Shown here piece after piece: positions 23,473 to 32,447 of a DNA stretch of 64,000 nt (positions within the stretch are counted from its first letter, which is position 1; the number at the start of each line of letters is the position of its first letter). The translations under genes and the position numbers were made by a program. Location of the stretch: assembly GCF_013149275.1 (NCBI RefSeq), contig NZ_JABGNA010000008.1:124001-188000 (forward strand), written 5' to 3'. The notes under the pieces are model-generated. The model worked only from the letters and a program-made list of their open reading frames with translations, was not told the DNA's origin and did no database searches. This DNA is from Mucilaginibacter sp. SG564 (GTDB lineage Bacteria; Bacteroidota; Bacteroidia; Sphingobacteriales; Sphingobacteriaceae).

Positions 23473-26310
23473 ATGAAAAACTACCCCGCCGTTAAAAAAA
23501 ACTTACAAATATTACTGCTGCCTGCGCTATTATTTACCGCTACTGTTGCCCGCTCGCAGGAGTTTGGGGGCAATCCGCCATCGATCAAGTGGAAGCAGGT
23601 AAATACGCCGGCGGCGCGCATTATTTTCCCGACGGGGATGGATTCGGCGGGGTTGAGGGTGGCTAACATCATACAACAAATGAACGGGCTTATTAAGCCT
23701 ACCATTGGCGCTAAGCAAAAGCAGGTAAGCATTGTGCTGCAAAACCAAACCACTATTGCCAATGGCTATGTGGGGTTAGCGCCTTTTAGGAGCGAATTTT
23801 TTTTAACGCCCGAGCAAAATAGCTTTGATATTGGCAGTTTGCCCTGGGCACAACAGTTGGCCATTCACGAGTTTAGGCACGTGCAGCAGTATAATAATTT
23901 TAATGTGGGTGTTTCGCATGTGCTGCATATTCTTTTTGGTGAAGGCGGGCAGGCACTGGGCAACGACCTGAGCGTACCCAACTGGTTTTTTGAGGGTGAT
24001 GCCGTATTTAACGAAACTCATGTAAGCGGACAGGGCCGTGGGCGGCTGCCCTGGTTTTTTAATGGCTACCGGGCCCTTTGGGCGGCCGACCGTGATTACA
24101 GCTTCATGAAGCTGCGTAATGGATCGTACCTTGATTATACGCCCGATCATTACCCACTGGGTTATATGCTGGTATCTTACGGGCGCGAAAAATATGGCGA
24201 TAACCTCTGGAAAAAGGTAACGCATGATGCCGCAGCTTTTAAAGGAGGATTTTATCCTTTTCAACGGGCCATCAATAAATACACCGGTACTGATTTTAAA
24301 ACTTTTACCAATAACGGGCTCAATCATTTTAAAGAGGTGTTTAAGGATGATGATAAAACGCCAGCCACCAAAGCCAAACATTTTGATGCCGACAGGGAGT
24401 ATCCCGCCTATATTAATGATAGTACGCTCATTTACATGAAAAGCCCGTATGATCATATCCCGGCTTTTGTGATCCGTACGGGTAACCGGGAGCGCAAGAT
24501 CAGCACGCGGTCGTCATCGTTAGATAATTACTTTAATTATCATGACGGCAAGGTGGTTTATGCCACTTACCGCCCGGATGCGCGCTGGGGTTACCGCAAT
24601 TACAGCGAGTTGATGATCCTGGATATTGCCAGCGGCAAGGAGCATCGCATCACCCGAAAAACAAAATATTTTTCGCCCGCTTTTAGTCCCGATGGTAAAC
24701 GTATTGTTGTGTCGCAGGTGGCTACTTCGGGGGCAAGCGAGCTGCATTTGTTAAACACCGATGGCGAACTGATCAAAGTATTGCCTAATCCGCAGCATTT
24801 GTTTTATACCTACCCGCAATTTTATGGCGATGACAAGCTGATTGCCGCGGTACGTGACCCGCAGGGTAAAATGACGCTGGCGCTAATCGATATCGCCACC
24901 GGGAGCGCTAAATTCCTGGTGCCTTTCAGTTATCGCCCTATTGGTTTTACCACGGTTAAAAATGACGATGTATACTTTACCCAAACCGAGGATGTGAACG
25001 ATCGCCTGTTTGTATTGAAACTAAAGAATAACCAATGCTATGAGTTGCTGCCTACCGGTCATGATACCGGCATAGGTCATTATCAGCCTGCGGTAGGTAA
25101 TAGCAAACTGGCCTGGGTTGGTTTTACCGCGTTTGGCTACCAGATTAACGAGGTGAACAAAAAGGAACTGAAATGGATTGATGCCGGTCCGCAGTATGTA
25201 CGTCATTTGCCTGCGATGGGGATTAGCGCGTTGGGCCGCGATTCATCGGCCGATATGCTGGCCGAGGTGGTGGATAAGCCGCTGCCGGTTACACCTTATT
25301 CCAAAGGGCATGGTTTGTTTAATTTCCACAGCATCATCCCCAACATCAGCGACCCGAATTATTCCTTCGCTATTACCGGCGAAAACGTGCTGAATACTTT
25401 CCAGTCGCAGATATCCTTTGATTATAACCGTAACGAGGGCTATAAGCAATTTGGCTTTGAGGCTATCTATGGCGCTTTATATCCTTATATATCTGCCGGG
25501 GTTGATTACACGCTTGATCGCCGTCAGTTTTATAAGGGCAGCTATGTGTACTGGAATGAAACATCCATACATGGTGGGCTCCAAGTTCCGCTCAACTTCA
25601 GCGCGGGCAAACATACTACCGGCCTTACCTTTGGCAGCGACCTGTATTATAACCAAACACGCTTTCAGCAGGGTAATGCCGTTCGGTTCAAGGACAGGGA
25701 TTATGCTTATCTGAACAATTATATCTCCTTCAGCAACCAGCGTTTGGTGGCCAGGCAAAATATATACCCCATGCTGGCACAAAGCATCAGCCTCAATTAT
25801 AAAGCCGGGGTATCAGGCGGGGCGGCCACCCAATTGCTGGCGCAGGGTTCGTTCTATTTCCCGGGACTGGCAACCAATCACAGCTTCGTAGTCAATGTAG
25901 CGCATCAGCAAAAAGGCAAGAATAACGTGATCGGTTTCTCGAACGATTTCCCCTTCAGTAAGGGTTACACTGCCGAAAGCCTGGATGATATGAATAAGGT
26001 TGGGCTTAATTACCATTTTCCTTTTGCCTATCCCGACGCTGGTTTTGGCAACATCGTATACCTGCTGCGTTTACGGGGACAGCTGTTTTTTGACTATACC
26101 CGGGCCACTTCCGATAACTTTTTTACTAATGGCGCCAGCTTTAAGCAAAACTTTCGGTCGACCGGTGCGGGGGTGTTTTTTGATACCAAATTCTTTAACC
26201 AGAACAGCATCTCGTTTGGCATCAGGTACAGCAGGTTATTGGATGATGACTTTTTCGGCGGCACGGGCAGGAATAGGATAGAATTGGTTTTACCGGTGAC
26301 GTTTTTTTAA
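23473..26310 (+). CDS. Outer-membrane gluzincin protease / beta-propeller / barrel protein
   Basis: This 945-residue protein starts at 23473 (MKNYPAVKKN); the longer frame from 23251 runs through repeat DNA. A signal peptide ends near ARSQ. Residues ~35-330 form a peptidase-MA-like gluzincin domain with HEFRH (His132, Glu133, His136) and a third ligand in FFEGDAVFNE (Glu174). Residues ~340-620 carry TolB/WD40-like propeller blades (FSPAFSPDGKRIVVSQ). From ~650 an outer-membrane barrel with aromatic strands ends in VLPVTFF. It is probably an anchored surface protease. The zinc site appears intact; the target is unknown. Confidence 0.85.
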   Translation: MKNYPAVKKNLQILLLPALLFTATVARSQEFGGNPPSIKWKQVNTPAARIIFPTGMDSAGLRVANIIQQMNGLIKPTIGAKQKQVSIVLQNQTTIANGYVGLAPFRSEFFLTPEQNSFDIGSLPWAQQLAIHEFRHVQQYNNFNVGVSHVLHILFGEGGQALGNDLSVPNWFFEGDAVFNETHVSGQGRGRLPWFFNGYRALWAADRDYSFMKLRNGSYLDYTPDHYPLGYMLVSYGREKYGDNLWKKVTHDAAAFKGGFYPFQRAINKYTGTDFKTFTNNGLNHFKEVFKDDDKTPATKAKHFDADREYPAYINDSTLIYMKSPYDHIPAFVIRTGNRERKISTRSSSLDNYFNYHDGKVVYATYRPDARWGYRNYSELMILDIASGKEHRITRKTKYFSPAFSPDGKRIVVSQVATSGASELHLLNTDGELIKVLPNPQHLFYTYPQFYGDDKLIAAVRDPQGKMTLALIDIATGSAKFLVPFSYRPIGFTTVKNDDVYFTQTEDVNDRLFVLKLKNNQCYELLPTGHDTGIGHYQPAVGNSKLAWVGFTAFGYQINEVNKKELKWIDAGPQYVRHLPAMGISALGRDSSADMLAEVVDKPLPVTPYSKGHGLFNFHSIIPNISDPNYSFAITGENVLNTFQSQISFDYNRNEGYKQFGFEAIYGALYPYISAGVDYTLDRRQFYKGSYVYWNETSIHGGLQVPLNFSAGKHTTGLTFGSDLYYNQTRFQQGNAVRFKDRDYAYLNNYISFSNQRLVARQNIYPMLAQSISLNYKAGVSGGAATQLLAQGSFYFPGLATNHSFVVNVAHQQKGKNNVIGFSNDFPFSKGYTAESLDDMNKVGLNYHFPFAYPDAGFGNIVYLLRLRGQLFFDYTRATSDNFFTNGASFKQNFRSTGAGVFFDTKFFNQNSISFGIRYSRLLDDDFFGGTGRNRIELVLPVTFF

Positions 26311-26854
26311 TTAGTGGATTAGTGAGTTAGTGAATTAGTGATTGAGGAAAAGCCTGGGCCAGTGTGATTCCCCTCTTGAGAGGGGTGGAAGGGTGTGTTT
26401 TTTCGCTTCATAAACACACCCCAGCCACTACACCATCCCATGCGCCCCCTCTCAAGAGGGGAACTGAAAAAAGCATTTTTGGGTTTGAAGAAGAAGCCAG
26501 AGCCTGTGCGATTCCTTCCCTTGGGAAGGGGAGGAAGGGGTTTCTTTGCAAGCGGTTAAACCCCTCCCTGCCTTTAGGCTTATGCTGATCGCGCCCTTCC
26601 CGTGGGGAAGGAATTGGAAATGCTTCGTTTGATTTCAAAAAAATATAAAAAAGCCATTTCGATAGAGCAGGGACAGGGTTGAGCGTTGTGCGAAAGAGAA
26701 ATCTTATACGCGATGCAAAGCTTTAACTACAAATTTTATAAAATTTCTCCTCGTTCCTCGTTCGAAATGACAACGGGCTTATGTCTTCCAATGAGCGCAA
26801 GGACAGTGATATTTTTATCTTAATTCTTGCCTCTAACCTCTTGATTCCATCCCC
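26311..26854. repeat. Repeat-filled gap: AT word, two C/G-rich palindromes
   Basis: 26311-26346 repeats ATTAGTGAGTTAGTGAATT. 26366-26464 is an inverted pair of TTCCCCTCTTGAGAGGGG and CCCCTCTCAAGAGGGGAA with HCACACCCC-type inner arms. 26510-26616 is a second one with TTCCTTCCCTTGGGAAGG and CCTTCCCGTGGGGAAGGAA ends and AAACCCCTCCCTGCC inside. The rest to 26854 holds no gene that I can support. Confidence 0.7.
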
Positions 26855-27607
26855 TCAGCTATTGGCCAGCTCTACCAGTTTTTTTACCCTGTCAACGCTG
26901 GTGAGGTCAATGCTGTATTCATCGCCGGGTTCGTTGCTCATCAGGATATGGTCGTTTTTGTATTGCATTTTGCTTTGTACGCTGGTGCGTGCCGATGAAT
27001 GTACTTCGGTTACGCCGGTAAAGTGTACCAGATCGGCCACGTTGGCCTCGCTTACACCGCTGCCCGGCATAATGCTGATACGACCCGCCGCTTTTTGTAC
27101 CAGGTGATTGATCACCGTAGCGCCCTCCATGGCGGTGCTTTTACCGCCCGAAGTAAGGATGCGTTCGCAGCCCATTTCGATGATCTCTTCAAGTGCTTTA
27201 TCCAGGTTTGCGCACATATCAAAAGCACGGTGAAAGGTAACACCTAAGCCCCATTGGCGTGCCAGGCGTACCATTTCCAGGCAGCGTTCGGTATCGATAG
27301 AGCCGTCGGCATTCAGTATGCCGATCACTACGCCATCGCAGCCTGCGTCGATACAATACCGGATATCGGCCATCATGATCTGATATTCCAGGTCGGAATA
27401 CAGAAAATCGCCGCCCCGCGGCCGGATCAATACATATAATTTAATGTGCAGTAAGCTGCGGGCCATTAGTATTTGCCCATGCGAGGGAGTGGTACCACCT
27501 TCTTTTAAATTTTCGCAAAGCTCCACCCGCACAGCGCCGCCCTCCTGGGCTGCCAGTGCCGATGTTACCGAATTAGCGCAAACTTCAAGAGTAACGGGTT
27601 TAATCAT
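26855..27607 (-). CDS. cutC: CutC family protein
   Basis: This 250-residue TIM-barrel protein matches CutC over its whole length. Seen are the opening LEVCANSVTSALAAQEGGA, RVELCENLKEGGTTPSHG, the central VLIRPRGGDFLYSD and GVVIGILNADGSID, then VTFHRAFDM, ERILTSGG and IMPGSGV. CutC was named for copper homeostasis, but in many bacteria the role is unproven and the barrel suggests an enzyme. It lies downstream of the glycosylasparaginase gene on the same strand, 170 nt apart across a word repeat, so a shared glycan-degradation role is plausible. Confidence 0.93.
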   Translation of the reverse strand: MIKPVTLEVCANSVTSALAAQEGGAVRVELCENLKEGGTTPSHGQILMARSLLHIKLYVLIRPRGGDFLYSDLEYQIMMADIRYCIDAGCDGVVIGILNADGSIDTERCLEMVRLARQWGLGVTFHRAFDMCANLDKALEEIIEMGCERILTSGGKSTAMEGATVINHLVQKAAGRISIMPGSGVSEANVADLVHFTGVTEVHSSARTSVQSKMQYKNDHILMSNEPGDEYSIDLTSVDRVKKLVELANS

Positions 27608-27639
27608 AGTTGGTTAAGATTATCGTTAGTCGTGTATTA

Positions 27640-27777
27640 TAGTCCATAGTTGATGGTTCATAGATCATGGTTCATAGTACCTGGAGTACCCCTGACCGGC
27701 TTAAATTTACTATGATCCATGAACTACGGATAAATTTCCTACCATGAACCATGATCTATGAACCATGAACTATCAAA
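27640..27777. repeat. Word-repeat hairpin (ATGGTTCATAGATCATGG)
   Basis: AGTTGATGGTTCATAGATCA on the left pairs with ACCATGAACCATGATCTATG and AACCATGAACTATCAA on the right, filling the gap between the asparaginase and cutC genes. The same word is used at 60298-60432. Confidence 0.7.
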
Positions 27778-28785
27778 TCAATAAAAGCTCTTTCCTTTAA
27801 TCAGCAAATCCTGTTGCTGCGCGTTGCAAACCGCGAAGGAAAAGCCGCTTTGTATGGCGTATGCACCGTATTCGCCTTTTTTGTTGATAGCTAAAAAGCC
27901 TACCTGGATCTGCTTGGCGGTTTCGGGTTTCTTTTTGATGATGCGTTTAACGGCCTCTTTACAGGCATCCTCGGGCGAATAGCCCTGGCGCATCAGCTCC
28001 ACCACTAAAAAGCTACCCACATTGCGGATCACCTCTTCGCCTACACCGGTTGAGGTGGCGCCGCCTACTTCATTATCTACATATAAACCCGCGCCAATGA
28101 TGGGACTATCGCCCACACGGCCATGCAGTTTAAAGGCCATGCCGCTGGTGGTACATCCGCCAGATATATTGCCCTTGGCATCAATAGCCAGCATGCCGAT
28201 GGTATCGTGATTGTATTTATCGCCCGGTTTTTTACCGTTCTCGATATTCATTACCGGACTGTATTTGGCTGTTTTAAGCCATTCTTTCCAGATCTTTTCA
28301 GACTCCGGCGTCAATAGTTTTTCTTTTTTCATGCCCTGCTCCACCGCAAATTGGGTGGCACCTTCGCCTACAAGCATCACGTGAGGGGTTTTTTCCATCA
28401 CCAAACGGGCTACGGAAATTGGGTGGGCTATGTTTTCCATAGCGGCTACCGAACCGCAGTTACCGTTCTCGTCCATAATGCAGGAATCCAGCGTTACATG
28501 GCCATCGCGATCGGGCAAACCCGTACGACCAACCGTATGGTTGGTAATATCCTGTTCTTCGGGGATGCGTGCACCGGCCTCAATGGCATCCAGCGCGCGA
28601 CCGCCGGCCGAAAGCACTTTCCAGGCCCCTTTATTGGCGATGATACCAAAATCCCAGGTAGATATTACCACGGGTAAACTGGTATCGGTGGTTGACGAAA
28701 TGGCTTTAGCTACAGCGGAGTTGGATAATGCGGCAAGCGAAGCGCCCGCGGCCGACATTTTGATAAACTTACGACGGTTGTACAT
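27778..28785 (-). CDS. Glycosylasparaginase (N4-GlcNAc-asparaginase)
   Basis: This 335-residue Ntn-hydrolase has a Tat-like leader (NRRKFIKMSAAGAS). The autocleavage site is HDTIGM, with Thr195 becoming the catalytic N-terminal nucleophile of the beta subunit; GRVGDSPIIGAGLYVDN and TSTGVGE are conserved in this family. It cleaves the GlcNAc-Asn bond of N-glycopeptides, or related isoaspartyl substrates, in the periplasm. cutC lies downstream. HDTIGM, rather than a type III GT(V/I)G motif, favours glycosylasparaginase over a plant-type asparaginase. Confidence 0.9.
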   Translation of the reverse strand: MYNRRKFIKMSAAGASLAALSNSAVAKAISSTTDTSLPVVISTWDFGIIANKGAWKVLSAGGRALDAIEAGARIPEEQDITNHTVGRTGLPDRDGHVTLDSCIMDENGNCGSVAAMENIAHPISVARLVMEKTPHVMLVGEGATQFAVEQGMKKEKLLTPESEKIWKEWLKTAKYSPVMNIENGKKPGDKYNHDTIGMLAIDAKGNISGGCTTSGMAFKLHGRVGDSPIIGAGLYVDNEVGGATSTGVGEEVIRNVGSFLVVELMRQGYSPEDACKEAVKRIIKKKPETAKQIQVGFLAINKKGEYGAYAIQSGFSFAVCNAQQQDLLIKGKSFY

Positions 28786-28802
28786 GCTGCTAATATATAA
28801 AA

Positions 28803-29093
28803 AACTTGGGTACGTGTGGAGAGTGGGAGCGAGTGCGGGAGTGAGGTGTGGGAGCCGGGGATCGAGGAGTGAGGTGCGGGAGCCGGATGTGGGAATCGAG
28901 AGTGAAGTGTGAGAGCGGGAGGCTGATTCGAGGATCGGGGTGCGAGAGTCGGGTGTGGGATTGGGGATCGTGATCGTGTTGCGCGGATCGGGTGCGGAAG
29001 TTATATTCCAGATAAGAGTATTATAACCCTAATCTGTCACCATTCATACACACCTACCCCCCATGCTCTCGCACCCGCACCGCGATCCAGCCC
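28803..29093. repeat. G-rich word-repeat region (GAGTGCGGGAGTGAGG)
   Basis: The strand shown is a long run of variants of GTGNGGGAGYSGGGNATCGAG, such as GAGTGAGGTGCGGGAGCC and GGTGTGGGATTGGGGATCG. Toward 29064-29093 come the inverse CATGCTCTCGCACCCGCACC and CGATCCAGCC. It is far more GC-rich than the other word repeats. No credible gene is inside. Confidence 0.7.
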
Positions 29094-29510
29094 CTATTCA
29101 AAATCCTGCTGGCAATTAAAACAATGCCAGGCTTTGGTATTATAAAATGGAAAAACAGCAGAAAGGAAAGTAGAAAACTTACCCGGATCTGCCGGGCCGA
29201 TGTTTGTTGAGGCACAAAACGGGCAGATGATCATGTTATTGGTTTCTTCATCAATTTCTATATGGTCCTGGTCATGCAGATCACCTTCGGTGGCCAGGAT
29301 CTCGCGGCAGCGCTCCAGGTCGCGTTCAAAAACCTTAAGCTTTACGCCGCCAATAGCCTGGTTATAAAAAGGATTGGCACCTATGGTATTTTCGTCGGCA
29401 ATAAAGCAGGGGATACCGTTATCTTCCAGCTTGGTGCGCATAAGGTGTGCCAGCATTACATCGTAATAGGTTTCGAGGGTTATGATCTTATCATCTGTAG
29501 GGTTGGCCAT
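29094..29510 (-). CDS. DUF2007 protein with C-terminal zinc ribbon
   Basis: This 138-residue protein starts at 29510 (MANPTDDK); the upstream extension is repeat DNA. The N-terminal DUF2007 domain (signal-transducing PII-like fold) is visible in LETYYDVMLAHLMRTKLEDN and GVKLKVFERDLERCREIL. A C-terminal zinc ribbon has Cys96, Cys99 (CPFC) and Cys130, Cys133 (CFNC), with a hydrophobic link between the pairs. DUF2007 proteins are of unknown function. It is divergent from the WYL regulator across a word-repeat hairpin. Confidence 0.85.
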   Translation of the reverse strand: MANPTDDKIITLETYYDVMLAHLMRTKLEDNGIPCFIADENTIGANPFYNQAIGGVKLKVFERDLERCREILATEGDLHDQDHIEIDEETNNMIICPFCASTNIGPADPGKFSTFLSAVFPFYNTKAWHCFNCQQDFE

Positions 29511-29520
29511 GGTTTTAAAA

Positions 29521-29620
29521 TAGATATAAGAATCAAGATATAGAATCAAGAAAAAAACTAAGGATGATTGCTTCTTTTGGTTCGATCTTGACTCTTGATT
29601 CTTATATCTTGATTCTTTTA
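29521..29620. repeat. Word-repeat hairpin between divergent genes
   Basis: ATAAGAATCAAGATATAGAA on the left is matched by the inverse TTGATTCTTATATCTTGATT on the right, around a centre of about 36 nt. It uses the same word as 12927-13021. Confidence 0.75.
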
Positions 29621-29668
29621 GTGAATTATTCTATCAAAGGTAGCTTGTTTTTTGCTTAATTTGAAGTT

Positions 29669-30616
29669 ATGAACCGCATCGACCGTATTTCGGCTATTTT
29701 AATACAGCTCCAATCGCGCAGGGTAGTAAAAGCTTCTGATATTGCCGAGCGCTTTAATATCAGCCTGCGTACGGTTTACCGCGATGTGAAAACGCTGGAA
29801 GAAGCGGGCATTCCGCTCATGGGAGAGGCCGGTGTGGGATATTCCATTATGGATGGCTACCGCTTGCCTCCCGTAATGTTTACCCGCGAGGAAGCCACCG
29901 CCTTTTTAACCGCCGAAAAGTTTGTGGAGAAGATGACGGATACCAGCACCATGAAGCATCATCAGTCGGCCATGTATAAGGTACGGGCTATCCTGAAAAC
30001 GGCTGAAAAGGATATGCTCGAAAACCTGGATGGCAGCATAGAGGTTTTGAAAAACAAGTACCACAAGCCCTCGGCCAATACTGATCATATCCAGACCATA
30101 CTGGATAGCATCGCGCAAAAAAAACTGCTCACGCTCGACTATTTTGCTGCACATAGCCAGGAGGCCACCAAAAGAAATGTAGAGCCGGTGGGTATTTTTT
30201 TTGCGGATGGTTTCTGGCACCTGATCGCCTTTTGCCGCTTACGTGATGATTACCGCGATTTCCGGGTCGACAGGATGCGCAAGGCGGTGATAGCCGATGC
30301 CTTTTACAACCATAGCAAGCATCCTACCCTGAAAGCCTATATTGAACAAACGGCCAAAGAAAAGCAACTGGAAACGGTGCTGATCCGGGTAGATAAAGAG
30401 ATAGCCCGCCATCTGGATTACCAAAAATATTACAGCGGTTTTGTATCCGATAAAGTGGTAGGCAATAAGATCGAGATGACTTTCCTGACGCGGTCTATCG
30501 AGGGCTTTGCCCGTTGGTTTATGATGTATGGCGATTGTGCCGAAATTGTAAAACCCCAGGAACTCATTGATCAGGTTAAAACCATAGCCGCGGCCATTGT
30601 TCAAAAAAATAATTAA
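29669..30616 (+). CDS. WYL-domain transcriptional regulator (YafY type)
   Basis: This 315-residue regulator has an N-terminal HTH_11 (DRISAILIQLQSRRVVKASD followed by IAERFNISLRTVYRDVKTLE), a WYL domain in the middle (about 140-220, with GIFFADGFWHLIAFCRLRDD and FRVDRM), and a WCX-like C-terminal extension. WYL regulators sense a ligand, sometimes nucleic acid, through the WYL domain. An inverted repeat TGACA-N6-TGTCA follows its stop codon, upstream of the EVE/SRPBCC/GyrI genes, and is the likely operator. Confidence 0.92.
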   Translation: MNRIDRISAILIQLQSRRVVKASDIAERFNISLRTVYRDVKTLEEAGIPLMGEAGVGYSIMDGYRLPPVMFTREEATAFLTAEKFVEKMTDTSTMKHHQSAMYKVRAILKTAEKDMLENLDGSIEVLKNKYHKPSANTDHIQTILDSIAQKKLLTLDYFAAHSQEATKRNVEPVGIFFADGFWHLIAFCRLRDDYRDFRVDRMRKAVIADAFYNHSKHPTLKAYIEQTAKEKQLETVLIRVDKEIARHLDYQKYYSGFVSDKVVGNKIEMTFLTRSIEGFARWFMMYGDCAEIVKPQELIDQVKTIAAAIVQKNN

Positions 30617-30633
30617 ACGTTAACTTTTCCTGT

Positions 30634-30649
30634 TGACATAAGGTTGTCA
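30634..30649. promoter_or_regulatory. Predicted WYL-regulator operator
   Basis: TGACA-TAAGGT-TGTCA forms a perfect 5-bp-arm inverted repeat 18 nt after the regulator's stop codon. A possible -7 element (TTACTTTG, 30661-30668) lies just downstream. Confidence 0.5.
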
Positions 30650-30833
30650 TTCCCCCGTATTTACTTTGCCTAACCATCAGGTTAAAGTCGTTAGTCGAAA
30701 GTCTTAAATTCTGAGTTGAAAAAGAGAACAGATCTTGTGACGTCAAGGCTTTACTTGGCTTTATGGTCGTGTTTTTGTGGTTTTTTACAAAGGCATGAAA
30801 TCACTAATTCGCTAAATCATTAATTCACTAATT

Positions 30834-31274
30834 ATGAAGTACTGGATAACTGTAGCATCAAAAGATCATATAGCCCGTGGCATAGCCGGAGGCTTTATGC
30901 AGGCCAATCATGGTAAGCAGGCTGCACTAAAAAGGGTACATGCCGGTGATTGGGTGTTATTTTATTCGCCTAAACAAACCATGAACGGTACCGAGCCTTG
31001 CAAGGCTTTTACAGCTATCGGGCAGGCTGCTGACGAGGAGATCTATCAGCATAAAATGTTTGATGATTTTATACCCTGGCGCCGCAATATCAGGTTTTAT
31101 GAAAGCACCGAGGCGCCCATCATCCCGCTGGTTGATGAGCTTGATTTTATCATCAACAAAAAATCATGGGGTTACCCCTTTCGTTTTGGTTTCCTGGAAA
31201 TAGGCGAACATGATTTTGAACTGATCAAAAAGCAAATGATAAAGACCGCCATCTCTGAAAGAGCGGTGATATAA
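30834..31274 (+). CDS. EVE domain protein (UPF0310)
   Basis: This 146-residue protein is a single PUA-like EVE domain. Seen are YWITVASKDHIARGIAGGFM at the start, GDWVLFYSPK in the middle and DELDFIINKKSWGYPFRFGF near the end, all typical of UPF0310. EVE domains are related to YTH domains and are thought to bind modified nucleotides in DNA or RNA. It is first in a tight plus-strand run with SRPBCC and GyrI-like genes (19-nt gap), downstream of the WYL regulator. Confidence 0.9.
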   Translation: MKYWITVASKDHIARGIAGGFMQANHGKQAALKRVHAGDWVLFYSPKQTMNGTEPCKAFTAIGQAADEEIYQHKMFDDFIPWRRNIRFYESTEAPIIPLVDELDFIINKKSWGYPFRFGFLEIGEHDFELIKKQMIKTAISERAVI

Positions 31275-31293
31275 ACCATTAAAAACTCACATC

Positions 31294-31716
31294 ATGAAGA
31301 ATTTAACATTAAGCATCGAGCTAACATTCAAAGCGCCTATGGCCAAAGTATGGCAGGGGCTTACCGATCCGGAAATGGTAAAAGAATACTTTTTTGGCAC
31401 CAAACTGGAATCGAGCTGGAGGGTAGGGGAGCCTATTGTATTCAGCGGCGAATGGGATGGCAAGGCCTACCGCGATCACGGTACCATACTGGAGATAGAC
31501 CCGGGCAGATATGTGAAATATAATTACTGGAGCAGCATGGGCGGCACCGAAGATAAACCCGAAAATTATGCCGATATTACCTACAGCCTGAGTGAAAAAG
31601 ATGGTGTAACCACCCTCGCCATCACCCAGGATAATATCAAAGACGAAGCCGCCAAAGAGCATTCGGCGCAAAATTGGAAAGGTGTTTTTGACGGATTACG
31701 CAAAATGATCGAGTAA
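31294..31716 (+). CDS. SRPBCC (AHSA1/START-like) protein
   Basis: This 140-residue protein is a single START-like hydrophobic-cavity domain. It begins LTLSIELTFKAPMAKVWQGL, continues with VKEYFFGTKLESSWRVGEPI and HGTILEIDPGRYVKYNYW, and ends in a long helix WKGVFDGLRKMIE. AHSA1-like proteins bind small hydrophobic ligands or chaperones. This type is often linked to WYL, ArsR or GyrI-like genes in Bacteroidota. The ligand is unknown. It lies between the EVE and GyrI-like genes. Confidence 0.88.
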   Translation: MKNLTLSIELTFKAPMAKVWQGLTDPEMVKEYFFGTKLESSWRVGEPIVFSGEWDGKAYRDHGTILEIDPGRYVKYNYWSSMGGTEDKPENYADITYSLSEKDGVTTLAITQDNIKDEAAKEHSAQNWKGVFDGLRKMIE

Positions 31717-31809
31717 TTATTTATTAAATAAATAATTTATATAAACGTTATAAAAATTTGGTATAAAATTAATTATATACCGGTATAACAAATAGTGATA
31801 ATTAGAATT

Positions 31810-32265
31810 ATGGACAAGATAGATGTGATTGGGTTCTTTTTGCTGGGAATTTCCACACGTACAACCAATCAGGGCGGACAGGCGGCTAAAGACATTGGCG
31901 ACCTCTGGTGCCGCTTTATGGACGATAACATTTTACCACAGATCAAAGACCGGGTAAGCGACGAGGTGCATTGTATTTACACAGATTACGAAACAGACCA
32001 TACCGGGCCGTATACCGCGGTACTGGGCTGCAAGGTAAATTCGCTGGATAATGTTCCGGAGGGATTGGTAAGTCTGGCGGTAGCCCCCGGTACCTATGTG
32101 AAATTCACGGCTAAAAGCTGGTTGCCCAATCGCGTAGCCGAAACCTGGCAATACATCTGGAACAAACCGCTTAACCGTAAGTACACCGCCGATTTTGACG
32201 TATACGGTTGCAGTGGCTGCAACCAGGAAGATGCACGGGTTGAGATCTATGTAGCGGTGGAGTAG
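31810..32265 (+). CDS. GyrI-like / effector-binding domain protein
   Basis: This 151-residue protein starts at 31810 (MDKIDVIGFF). It has the GyrI-like small-molecule-binding layout: FFLLGISTRTTNQGGQAAKD as first strand and helix, VHCIYTDYETDHTGPYTAVL as the middle strands, and APGTYVKFTAKS before the second half ending VEIYVAVE. It lacks a DNA-binding domain, so it is a stand-alone effector-binding domain. Such proteins may sequester or hydrolyse xenobiotics. It is the last gene of the WYL-linked run. Confidence 0.85.
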   Translation: MDKIDVIGFFLLGISTRTTNQGGQAAKDIGDLWCRFMDDNILPQIKDRVSDEVHCIYTDYETDHTGPYTAVLGCKVNSLDNVPEGLVSLAVAPGTYVKFTAKSWLPNRVAETWQYIWNKPLNRKYTADFDVYGCSGCNQEDARVEIYVAVE

Positions 32266-32294
32266 GTAACCTGAACCCGGAATTTACCTCAACG

Positions 32295-32383
32295 CGTCAT
32301 TGCGAACGGAGTGTGGCAATCCCCGATTTGCAGAGCCTCTCTGTAAGTAGGGGATTGCCACGTCGTTCCTCCTCGCAATGACG
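32295..32383. repeat. 89-bp palindrome, left of pyrC (CGTCATTGCG family)
   Basis: Ends CGTCATTGCGA and TCGCAATGACG are inverse; the inner arms GTGTGGCAATCCCC and GGGGATTGCCAC pair as well. It is the inverse of the element at 33977-34065 on the other side of pyrC, almost base for base. Confidence 0.8.
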
Positions 32384-32447
32384 GATTTTGTATTTTATTT
32401 CCTATTTCCTCTACAGAAAGTTCTGTATTTGAAAAATATAAATTTTA

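Noticed and set aside
26364..26638. Opposing Pro/Gly-rich frames
   Set aside because: They are readings of the C/G-rich palindromes on both strands.
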